Below are positions 7,700-15,000 of a stretch of DNA of 15,000 nt, piece after piece. This stretch comes from Chrysomallon squamiferum. Taxonomy: Eukaryota > Mollusca > Gastropoda > Neomphalida > Peltospiridae. Location of the stretch: assembly GCA_012295275.1 (NCBI GenBank), contig CM022667.1, positions 926,443 through 941,442 of the forward strand, read 5' to 3'. The notes beneath the pieces are model-generated. The model was not told where the DNA came from, ran no database searches, and was given only the letters and a program-made list of their open reading frames with translations. Within the stretch, counting starts at the first letter, position 1. Each line of letters opens with the position of its first letter. The position numbers were made by a program, and so were the translations under genes.

Positions 7700-7830
7700 A
7701 AAAAAAGGTGTGATTTTTGAAACATGGAGATCAGACCCACCAGTGTCAAACATCCCCCCCTAGATCTGTCCCTGTTTTCCTTCAGCATGAGTCCTTTACT
7801 ATCTGGGTGCTGCCTACAGTAAACTGACAA
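7700..7830. other. G+C-richer unique island
   Basis: One of the least AT-rich stretches in the window, with a C7 run near 7755-7761 and GATCAGACCCACC and CTAGATCTG words. On the minus strand it forms part of a 67-codon open frame (7627-7830) rich in Arg, Lys and Gly, with no motif I recognise. It follows the retroposon-like unit closely and may be another transposon fossil or a fragment of a transcribed sequence. AAATGAATGAAA occurs on its left side (about 7689) and after the preceding poly(A) tail (about 7598). Confidence 0.35.
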
Positions 7831-8462
7831 ACAGAATGAAACTGAGTTAAAAACTAATAACTATCTGAGGTAGTTAGATTATGTGTTGTGATGATGTTTC
7901 TAAAACTGCATAAAATTTTCATTTTTAAAATTTTGTTTTTAAAATTTGTTTATATCATAAATATTATATTTAATAATGATATTTCGATTCTTAAAAGTTA
8001 TTTTTGAAAAAAAAAAAAAAAAATGACAGACATTCTATATCACTTTAAAAAAAAAAAAAATTAAATTATTTTTCAAAATTTAAAAAAAAAAATTTGAATA
8101 ATAATGGTAAAAGACAAAAACAAAAGACATTTGTTTTTCATTTTATTTTTTTTTTTAAATTTTATTTTGTACCAGTTAGCTTTTCAAAGTAATTATGAAT
8201 TCATTTTTCGTGGTTTCATAATATGATGTTATTTGAGTATAGTGCAAAATGATTAAATGTCAATGTATTATACATGATCAGTATGCTAGTGTGACTGTCA
8301 GTATCACACACATTTGTAACAACTTCTAAACAATTGTGACTAGAAATTATTTCTAAATGGCATATTAACCATTTTAATTACCGTATTCTATCTACAATAT
8401 ATTGAATTTAAAGTGGATGATTTCTATATAAGGCTAATATTGTTATTTTTGTAAAACTTAAA
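7831..8462. other. AT-rich non-coding DNA with short A/T runs
   Basis: A runs lie near 8008-8023, 8047-8060 and 8082-8091, and a T run near 8147-8156. 8220-8440 is unique and somewhat less AT-rich (with a CAGTATCACACACATTTG-like stretch near 8300), without coding potential. Confidence 0.6.
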
Positions 8463-8480
8463 TTTCTTTCTTTCTTTCTT
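8463..8480. repeat. (TTTC)n microsatellite
   Basis: Four to five TTTC units, the only clean TTTC array in the window. Confidence 0.85.
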
Positions 8481-8517
8481 ATTATTTGATTGAATGTATC
8501 TCTTAAATTCTACCGTT

Positions 8518-8632
8518 TAATAAATAAATAAATAAATAAATAATCATGATGATAATAATAATAATAATAAAAATAATAATAATTACAATAATATAATAGC
8601 AATACAACTAATGTTAAAAATAATTCTAGTTT

Positions 8633-8680
<48 letters not shown>

Positions 8681-8760
8681 AATAAATAATAACAATAACA
8701 ATGATAATGATAGTTTAAATTAAAAAATTAAAAAAAATAATAATAATAATAATAATAAGA
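8518..8760. repeat. Clustered (AAAT)n and (AAT)n arrays
   Basis: AAAT units (8518-8543) are followed by GAT/AAT triplets (8546-8583). After a short unique gap come about 13 AAT units (8634-8672) and about five AAAT units (8671-8689). An A8-(AAT)7 run follows near 8731-8758. The repeated pairing of AAT with AAAT indicates expansion by point mutation between related motifs. Confidence 0.9.
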
Positions 8761-9303
8761 AATTAATAAAAAATTAATTTAAAAATTAACAGTAACAACA
8801 GTAAAATTACAAACTCCAGCAAACTGCAGAAAAACACTCACAGAGAAAAGATGCCAGTCTACAAAACATCTGTCTCCTGTGTGTTAAAACACTGTTTTCC
8901 CATTCTACTTCAACTCAGTACAAAATGCACTTGAAATCTTCTACTGCTAATTGTTTTCCTCATGCAAAACAAAACCTAAGAAAACAAAAACATTTGCCGA
9001 GAGATTTCCCACTATTTACCTCTGTCAGGTACGAACATTCAGCTATCTCCAGGTGCGTTTCAGATTAGTTCAGTTGATAGTCCATTATCATCCACAAGTC
9101 ATTCGTTTTGAGAATGTTTCAAATTAGTTTTTTTTTTTTTTTTGTTTTTGGAGTTTATTTTCACATTCTCTTTCTCCTGTCATAAAATATAGGATATTTC
9201 TCAGTGAAATGAATATTCAGAATGAGAAGCCCAGTGAATCAGGGAAGAAACAAATAACTTATGTCTTAGTCTATGACCATTTTTTTTTTTTCTTACATAT
9301 GCA
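8761..9303. other. Moderately AT-rich unique DNA
   Basis: 8810-9110 is among the least AT-rich stretches and keeps several CpG (GCCGAGAG, GTACGAAC, GTGCGTTT). A T16 run lies near 9128-9143 and a T12 run near 9281-9292. It could be transcribed or an old transposon remnant. I find no domain, no conserved RNA fold and no open frame longer than chance; the 97-codon frame at 9209-9502 shows no recognisable motif. Confidence 0.45.
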
Positions 9304-9449
9304 AATCCTCATAAGACTGAGTTCATTTTTTTTAGACCGTTTTTACATTATTAAACTATATCATTCACTTGTACAGAATCCCCATCAGACTGAGTACATG
9401 CCGAATGCCTTTCTCACATTAGGCAATATCTTTCACATGTACTTTTCAG
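9304..9449. repeat. Diverged 73-bp tandem duplication
   Basis: AATCCTCATAAGACTGAGTT at 9304 and AATCCCCATCAGACTGAGTA at 9377 match at 20 of 23 positions when extended to the following CAT. The rest of the two units aligns with small gaps through matching TTTCACATGTAC-like and CATTCACTTGTAC-like ends. The copies are adjacent, so this is a two-unit tandem repeat. No coding frame survives through both copies. Confidence 0.6.
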
Positions 9450-9502
9450 AATTAGTATATATTATTGCTTTCACCTTACCAGCCCATATCCAGTCTTATT
9501 AA

Positions 9503-9852
9503 TTATTATTATTATTTTTATTTTTGTTTGAATGTTTGATAAAGGCACACATTTTTCAGTGGTTGCAAGGCACAGCTATTTTATAAAAGAAAAAACAGTT
9601 AGACTCAGTTTGTTGTGGACTTTTCAACTTCCTTGCTTGTCCAACAATGGTGACAATATTTCAAGGTGTGTTGCACGAAATATTTTGTGAAATATTGCAC
9701 GATATATTGAACACTCATCATGTTTTAATGATGTCAGTTCATGAAATGAACCCCACTGTGAAATAGATTTTAATAAAGGTCAGAAATGATAAAAGCTTTA
9801 TCAGCCATCTTGTAGGAACACATTGTGATGCTTTTCCTGGTATGAAGGTCAC
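9503..9852. other. Unique DNA with short inverted and direct repeats
   Basis: TTGCACGA occurs at 9671 and 9695 with ATATT nearby, a 24-bp imperfect duplication. GTTCAT-GAA-ATGAAC (9737-9751) and GATAAA-AGC-TTTATC (9788-9802) are perfect 6-bp stem, 3-nt loop hairpins about 50 bp apart. An AATAAA sits between them at 9772-9777. This could be a transcript end, but no coding exon is visible upstream. Confidence 0.4.
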
Positions 9853-9938
9853 TGTACCTGGAAAAAATAAAAAAAATAAAAGATTAATAATATATAATTT
9901 ATTTTTAATTTATTAATTTAAATTGTACCTGGAAAAAA
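9853..9938. repeat. Direct repeat spaced 71 bp
   Basis: TGTACCTGGAAAAAA occurs exactly at 9853-9867 and 9924-9938. The interval is low-complexity AAATAAAA and AATTTATT sequence, so only the 15-bp words can be matched with certainty. Confidence 0.7.
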
Positions 9939-10182
9939 ATTAAAACTTTTAAAGGTTTTTTTCTTTTTCTTTCTTTCAAGTTATTAACTTAAATAACAAA
10001 ATGTGCAAGTAATAATTTAAAAATAATCATAAAAATGAATAGATTCTATTAAGCAGTATTTAATCCTATATTTAATTTTGTGGCAGTAATATATAAATAG
10101 TTAATAAATGAACAGATTTGATCAAGTAATACTTAATTTTTATTGTGTTAATATACATAATAAGAACAACACAAAACTATTT

Positions 10183-10215
<33 letters not shown>

Positions 10216-10599
10216 AAAACAATAATAATTAAAATCATCAGAATGAAGTTTTATTCAAGCCATATTGTAATAATAATCAAACTATGTTGTAATCATATTG
10301 TAAAAAAAATAAAGTGGAGTCATTTTTACATATTTTTATCCAAATCAGTCTCTCAAGCACAATAATAAAATATACTGTTACTCATGATATTTTAATTTTT
10401 CTTTTTCTTTCTGTCTTTATTTTCTTTAGTGTTATTACTATATACATTTTTAATGATATGAAAAGGTTTCAGCAAAATACAATATAAATATTAGTTTTAA
10501 TTCAGTATAATAATTGCTGTGTTTAGTTTACATTATGTATATTCAGCTTTAGCTCAAATGAAATGTGACTGCCATAAAGATGAAAAAATATATACAACA
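9939..10599. other. AT-rich non-coding DNA
   Basis: Unique AT-rich sequence with a short AAAT array near 10193-10214 and pyrimidine-rich stretches near 9957-9978 and 10397-10428. No gene or structured element is evident. Confidence 0.6.
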
Positions 10600-10860
10600 A
10601 AAGAGAAAATATGTGTGTTATGTATGTATGTGTGCATGTGTATGTATCTTAGCAATCTGTATTTTTGTAATATATGGATGTACAGATATATGAATATATG
10701 TGTGTGCAAACAAATGCATCTCCGACACACGATATGAATGAATGAATGAATGTTTAATATTCTGATATAAAAATACACTGAATATGGGTGTCAGACAAAG
10801 GCATATGTTATATGTGTGTACTCGTGTTTTTATATATGCAGGCATGCAAGTTTGTATATG
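10600..10860. repeat. Degenerate TATG/TG microsatellite tract
   Basis: Repeated TATG, TGTG, CATG and ATATG words (about 10605-10700), four to five AATG units (10735-10752) and a second TATGTGTG block (about 10801-10860) form an interrupted simple-sequence tract. Open frames on both strands here (His/Thr/Tyr/Ile or Met/Cys/Val rich) are products of the repeat. Confidence 0.75.
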
Positions 10861-11544
10861 CTAGAATATTCTTTTTTCCCCCACATCTTCAAAATACTCT
10901 CCAATAAGCTTCTTTAACTTACAAACAAAACATATAATAACAAAATTATTTGTAGGATAACAAAACAAAAAAAAAAACAACAACAAAAAAATGAAATAAA
11001 AACAACAAAAAAACAAACCCAGTTATTTCTTCATCTACAAATCATACTACTTAACAGTTAAAAAAAAAATAATAATAATAAATACAAAAGAAAAATAATA
11101 ACAATTTTTTTTTTTTTTTTAAATGCTATGGTTATCTAGCTCCCCATATGTTGACTCTAAGCCAAGCAACATCAACAGTAATAACAAAGTCAGAACAAAA
11201 CAAGAAGAGAGTTTAAAACAAAACCAAAACGACAGCACTGAAATCTGATTGAAGATAAGTCAATAACTGCTAATTATTTTGTGTTTTACAAAGCTGCAGC
11301 TTTAAGAAGATGAATGGCGAGGCTCAAGTCACTAATCACTTTTCTTCTTGAAAAGATAAAGTCCTGTTTAAGAACTAATTATCTCGGAATACAAACAAAC
11401 TTAAGACATTATTCCTAGAAAATCTGCTGGATCACGGTTAGTAAATTAACAACATGGGTTATTATTAGCACATTGGTGAGCAAAGTTTAAGAAATATACA
11501 AACTAATTACTCATGTAGACTGTGTTCTGTTCTTTTGTAATACG

Positions 11545-11545
<1 letters not shown>
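10861..11545. other. A-rich low complexity, then unique AT-rich DNA
   Basis: 10920-11105 is built of AACAAAAAAA words and a short A9-(AAT)5 run near 11061-11081, and a T15 run follows near 11106-11120. 11125-11460 is unique and less AT-rich, with CpG at several points, and contains a 14-bp perfect palindrome. Its nature is unknown; no open frame is retained. Confidence 0.5.
11290..11303. repeat. 14-bp perfect palindrome
   Basis: AAAGCTGCAGCTTT is its own reverse complement and contains a G+C-rich core (GCTGCAGC) unusual for this window. It could be a symmetric protein-binding site; there is no context to say which. Confidence 0.7.
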
Positions 11546-11577
<32 letters not shown>

Positions 11578-11592
11578 GTTATTGTTATTATT
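11546..11592. repeat. (ATT)n microsatellite
   Basis: About eleven ATT units to 11577, then GTT and ATT variants to 11592. Confidence 0.9.
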
Positions 11593-12116
11593 AATTCATT
11601 TGGTATGCAAGTTTTCATATAAATGACTGAGTGAAAGACAGAATATAAGTTTAGTAATACATTAACAAAATATTGTTAGATTTACAATGTTGTTAATTAA
11701 GAATGGTTTGCAAAAACAAATAAAACATAACTTATAAGTTTTCATAATATACTTCAGACCATTTCTTGATTCAAGAGAACTACTTTGACTGATTCTGATC
11801 TATAATTCCATACTCTGCTTTGATTATAGTATATCTAAAAGGTATTCAACATACTGTAGATAGATATACTGAACCATAATATATCATAACATTTATAGAG
11901 TAACTGAAGATATATGTTTTAAATAACAAAACCATATAATCATGAAAGCATTGGAAGATCCAGTTTTGGGCCTTAGGAATCTTCTGAACAGCACACAGTT
12001 TTTGAATGTTAATCTCAAAACATCCAAATATTTAAATAACATATCCAAAAAGTAAGACATAATTGTACTACTTCGAAAACTAAATAAATTAAATAATTAT
12101 AATACATACTGTCATT

Positions 12117-12217
12117 ACAGTAGAAATTATATTGTATATTTGTAAATGATAATCAAAAAAGAAGAATTTTTATTTTGCAATTTTTCTGTACAGCAGAAAT
12201 TACACTGCATAACTGTA
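12117..12217. repeat. Direct repeat spaced 73 bp, C-to-T diverged
   Basis: The 28-bp words at 12117-12144 and 12190-12217 (ACAGYAGAAATTAYAYTGYA core) differ at six positions, five of them C/T. Every C/T difference has T in the first copy. This one-sided transition pattern suggests decay of one copy after duplication. Confidence 0.6.
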
Positions 12218-12749
12218 TATTCTTGTGAATTTTCTTTGCTAAGGCAGTAAATGCAAAACAAAACAATGAAATAGAAAAGCAACTGATGAATTCAACTGAA
12301 CCTGTGTATAAATAATGAATAATAAGTGAGCTATATTTAAACTTAATCTTAACGGCATGAAATAAACAGATTTAATTATGTGTAGGTGGTTAATACAAAT
12401 GTATACAAAATGTTTACAAGAAAATACTCAGTAACACTAAAATTTTAAGAAAAAAAAAATGTTCATGACTCATCCTTAATAGGATTTGCCTTGTTTAAAT
12501 GAAGTGAACACAATATACTACTATTTGCTTTACCGAAATAAAACAAACACACACACATTTTTGATATTAAAGTTAACTACCACAATTTCTTTCTTTCAAA
12601 TATCATGATTTTCAAATTTCAAATTTTTATTTTTTATCTAAATTATGAAATTTGTATTGATACTGATATTTCAACTATAAAATGTTCACTAATTTCTCAT
12701 TATACTGGAATTCAACTACATTTTCTTCCATTTCGATCGCCATGACTGG

Positions 12750-12775
12750 TATATAAAAAGCAATGGTATGTGTCA
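12750..12775 (+). promoter_or_regulatory. Weak TATA box / initiator-like pair
   Basis: TATATAAAAAG begins at 12750 and TCAATC, an initiator-like word, has its A at 12775, about 25 bp downstream. A small CpG-containing patch (TTTCGATCGCCATG) precedes it. In DNA this AT-rich, TATA matches are frequent and no transcript or coding exon is visible downstream. Confidence 0.12.
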
Positions 12776-12813
12776 ATCGTTAAGTGGAATATTAGTATTG
12801 TCAGTTCTAAGCC

Positions 12814-12834
12814 AAAAAAAAAAAAAAAAAAAAA
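12814..12834. repeat. Poly(A) run
   Basis: Twenty-one consecutive A. No AATAAA lies immediately upstream and I see no flanking target-site duplication, so there is no case for a retroposon tail. Confidence 0.95.
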
Positions 12835-12877
12835 GAAATGTCACATTTTGAAATATAAAACTAAAATCATGTGAAAT

Positions 12878-12907
12878 AATAAATAAATAAATAAATAAAT
12901 AAATAAT
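12878..12907. repeat. (AAAT)n microsatellite
   Basis: About seven AAAT units. Confidence 0.95.
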
Positions 12908-13402
12908 ATAAAATATTTATTTTGGTTCAGCCAAATATTGATAATGATGCCAACCATTAAAAAATATTTTTAACATTATTTATTTGATTTGCAAAAAAGG
13001 AAAAGAAAATGACACTGAAAAGCTATTAAGAATAGTTAAATGAAGTTTTAAAAAAGTAAAATTTAGCTATTTTTAAAAACAAAAGCGAAAAATAGGGATA
13101 ATAATAAATAGATATTTAAAATAATAAGAAGATAAACACATAGATACAAAGAAAACAATCTAATTACATATATTTACAAAACAGAAACAAAATAAAATAA
13201 TAAAAATTATAAATTCAATGTGAAAAAAAAATCACAACAATTGAAAAAAATACAAAACAAAATGGCTGAACTAAATAACCACGAAGGGAGATAATTTACC
13301 AAAAAACAAATTAAAATTAACCAATGAAAAAACAGATAACACAGGAACACAGAATTTACCATCATCCAGGGGGAGCTGTTCAGGATAGTGGTGACCTGGA
13401 AG
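12908..13402. other. A-rich non-coding DNA
   Basis: Sequence dominated by A with AAAACAAAAT-like words on the plus strand. A less AT-rich patch (13355-13402, with CCAGGGGGAGC) leads directly into the minisatellite. No gene is visible. Confidence 0.6.
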
Positions 13403-13713
13403 ATTTAGACAAATATTCACTGAATAGAGAGATATATGATATATTTACTTACATTTCTTATCATCACTGAATAGATATGTGATATATTTCTCATTCTTGC
13501 CCTAACAGATAAGCAATATATTTATTCATATTTCTTCCTCTACACTGAATAGATAAATGATTCATTTATTTTATATTTCTTATGCTACACAGAATAAAAA
13601 CATGATATAGTTACTTTTATTTTTCACTCAACATTGAATAGGTACCTGAATTATTTATATTTCATTCTATGTTCAGTAGACATACAAAACATTTATTTGC
13701 TTTCTTTGTCTAG
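13403..13713. repeat. Diverged minisatellite, about seven units of 37-47 bp
   Basis: Units start near 13418, 13465, 13502, 13543, 13588, 13632 and 13672. Each follows the pattern CACTGAATAGATA, a variable TGATATATTTA stretch, then a pyrimidine-rich end like ATATTTCTTNNNCTA. Individual units keep only part of this through substitutions and small gaps, so the array is old. An ATTTAGAC word just before the first unit (13403-13410) recurs in the tandem pair at 14504-14813, which may make both part of one repeat family. The last unit ends in CTTTCTTTGTCTAG, a splice-acceptor-like sequence produced by the repeat's own pyrimidine tract. Confidence 0.65.
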
Positions 13714-14052
13714 GTATAACACCAGCACAAATGAGATTTAATATGAGTATTAATTTACAAGTTTATAAATATACATTAAAAAAAATATAGCTAATTTCAA
13801 GCATTTACACAGTTTTGAAATATATTCAAGTAAAAAACATTTCAGTCACAAATGTTTATTATTATTTTTTTCAAATTAAATAAATAGTTTGCAGGTAAAG
13901 TGGAATTAGATATGTTCAGTCACAGAATTTATTGTTAATTTTTTCAAATGTGTGTCTTTTTGTATGCATGTATACAAATAATTTTACTATCTTTAAAAAA
14001 AATGAAGATTTATTTCTGTCTTGACAGTTACTGGTAAGCAGAAATATTTTAA

Positions 14053-14056
<4 letters not shown>
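13714..14056. other. AT-rich spacer with a 74-bp spaced duplication
   Basis: Between the minisatellite and the (GA)n array. TTCAGTCACA followed by an AATGTTTATTATTATTTTTT-like or GAATTTATTGTTAATTTTTT-like stretch and TCAAAT occurs at 13841 and 13915. The TTCAGT word also begins the last minisatellite unit. No gene is visible. Confidence 0.55.
13841..13951. repeat. Direct repeat spaced 74 bp
   Basis: Two roughly 37-bp words beginning TTCAGTCACA and ending TTTTTTCAAAT, at 13841 and 13915, align with one or two small gaps. This is a two-copy duplication with diverged interval sequence. Confidence 0.6.

Positions 14057-14136
<80 letters not shown>
14057..14136. repeat. (GA)n microsatellite
   Basis: Eighty uninterrupted bases of alternating G and A, the longest perfect array in the window and its only long GA array. 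Pure homopurine-homopyrimidine mirror repeats of this kind can form triplex (H-DNA) and can bind GAGA-type factors. The Arg-Glu and Ser-Leu open frames over it on both strands are artefacts. Confidence 0.97.
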
Positions 14137-14503
14137 CATGATGAAACACACAGACAACTGGATAGAAAAAGAAACAAGCATCATTTCAATACTATGGAAC
14201 ACAAAAATGTGAAATAACCTTATAATAATCTATACACTTCAAACACAGTACAGAATATATCCAAGATCTGAATTCATGATCAAACTGGAACTAAATTCAT
14301 CTTTCTCAGAACACCAATTACAACACCAATAATATAACAATTACTTCCACTTATTTAAATTAGTATATATTAATCAGAGATATAAATTTTAAATGTATCA
14401 AAACTGACAACACAATTCAGTGTTAAAGTAAAAAAGTATTTTTTTTAAAGATGATGAAGACATATCCCACTCTCCACTATTGTGATGGATATCAACACTG
14501 AAG
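14137..14503. other. Unique AT-rich DNA
   Basis: Spacer between the (GA)n array and the tandem pair. ACACCAAT occurs twice within about 20 bp near 14310-14330. Nothing else is evident. Confidence 0.6.
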
Positions 14504-14813
14504 GGCAAAAATTTAGACTATATACAGAATATCCAGGCGTTGTACATTTGTAGATTTTAGATACTAAAAAATCATCTGAAGATACTTGACAACCTCTGAA
14601 TCAGTATCTTTATCCCTTCCTCATGTAACAGGCAGGCAAACATTTAGACTGCAGTAGATCAGTCAGTATCCAGGCATCATATTGACTGATGAACAAATAG
14701 TAAAATATACCAAAACATCTGCTATGGTACATTTCAGACACTAAAAATGTTATCTTTGATATCTGATGACTTCAGAATTAATATCTTTATTCTTGTCTTT
14801 TGCAACAGGTAGG
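14504..14813. repeat. Diverged tandem pair, 130 and about 178 bp
   Basis: Copy A starts at 14504 with GGCAAAAATTTAGACT and copy B at 14634 with GGCAAACATTTAGACT (15 of 16). Both then contain TATCCAGGC or its near match (about 14530 and 14667), GTACATTT followed by GA.ACTAAAAA (14542 and 14727), TATCTTTAT plus a pyrimidine tract, and AACAGG near the end (14627 and 14804). Copy B carries about 48 extra bases (roughly 14676-14726). Each copy ends in a polypyrimidine tract plus CAG|G, so both hold a splice-acceptor-like sequence. The frame after copy A's acceptor is open for only 17 codons, so I do not call exons. Confidence 0.65.
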
Positions 14814-14868
14814 AAAAACTATTTCTTATTGTTAATTTGTAGTAATCCTTGGTATCATTTTATTTGTT

Positions 14869-14870
<2 letters not shown>

Positions 14871-14907
<37 letters not shown>
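14871..14907. repeat. (TA)n microsatellite
   Basis: Eighteen TA units. The final 90 bp of the window after it is unique AT-rich sequence. Confidence 0.95.
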
Positions 14908-14911
<4 letters not shown>

Positions 14912-15000
14912 ATTTTAAATTGAGTGAATAATAGGTAAAGCCAGGTTTCTGTCATCTTTCATTTACCACAACACAGTAACACATACCATGTATAAATATA

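Larger units (their letters stand above)
11593..12813. other. Unique AT-rich non-coding DNA
   Basis: About 1.2 kb without arrays, the longest repeat-poor stretch in the window. Contents I can name are a 73-bp spaced duplication (12117-12217), a short CA run (12547-12557) and a TATA-like site (12750). No open frame with coding character is present, so an intron or intergenic spacer is most likely. Confidence 0.55.

Noticed and set aside
7627-7830. 67-codon minus-strand frame in the G+C-richer island
   Set aside because: The least AT-biased frame in the window, but no motif, no convincing start context and no partner exon; kept only as a compositional island.
9209-9502. 97-codon plus-strand frame with a faint zinc-finger look
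   Set aside because: Zinc-binding cysteines are absent, the histidine is out of register and a poly-Phe run from a T tract interrupts it.
10519-10845. Three overlapping frames rich in His, Tyr, Ile, Cys or Met
   Set aside because: All are translations of the degenerate TATG/TG tract on both strands.
13916-14212. Ser-Leu and Arg-Glu repeat frames
   Set aside because: They are the (GA)n array read on either strand; alternating dipeptides with no flanking domain.
1-15000. CRISPR array, bacterial operons, ribosome binding sites, tRNA or rRNA genes
   Set aside because: The arrays are simple sequence or diverged tandem repeats without uniform spacers. No Shine-Dalgarno-led frames and no intact tRNA or rRNA signatures were seen; the DNA is eukaryotic in character.

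Overview
The window is extremely A+T-rich eukaryotic nuclear DNA with no protein-coding gene that I can support. Every long open frame is either a translated microsatellite (poly-Ile, poly-Lys, Ser-Leu or Arg-Glu runs) or an AT-rich chance frame without recognisable domains. The density of (AAT)n, (AAAT)n, (TA)n and (GA)n arrays, the degenerate TATG/TG tract and a decayed tRNA-derived SINE head with a GGCTCAGTGG A box fit a metazoan of molluscan type (cephalopod or gastropod). No gene marker confirms this.

Layout. 1-700: AT-rich DNA ending in what looks like a plus-strand transcript end (six TGTA motifs, then AATAAA at 657). 770-1855: a strongly T-rich block of ATT/TTTA arrays and T runs. 1856-3360: AT-rich filler with an AAT array and a perfect 8-bp hairpin. 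3362-3625: a 52-bp imperfect duplication, a decayed tRNA-like SINE head and a TTTA array. 4019-4470: a mirror-image candidate 3' UTR on the minus strand. 5231-5426: a small CpG-containing, less AT-rich island with a consensus 64-bp intron-like segment. 5609-8760: mostly A-rich compound microsatellites, interrupted by a poly(A)-tailed retroposon-like unit (7361-7600) and a G+C-richer island (7700-7830).

8810-9850 is less repetitive and somewhat less AT-rich, with a diverged 73-bp duplication. 10600-10860 is a degenerate TATG/TG tract. 11120-12800 is largely unique AT-rich DNA with a 14-bp palindrome, another 73-bp duplication and a TATA-like site. 13400-14815 is the most structured part: a seven-unit, roughly 42-bp diverged minisatellite, a 74-bp duplication, an 80-bp (GA)n array and a diverged 130-178 bp tandem pair.

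The two candidate poly(A) regions face each other, so 700-4000 may lie between convergent genes whose coding exons are outside the window or distant. The rest reads as intergenic or intronic DNA shaped by microsatellite growth, retroposon tails and short segmental duplications. No novel functional system is demonstrated. The items most worth testing are the 5231-5426 island, the recurrent 71-74 bp duplications and the 13.4-14.8 kb repeat cluster. All alignments and counts were made by eye.
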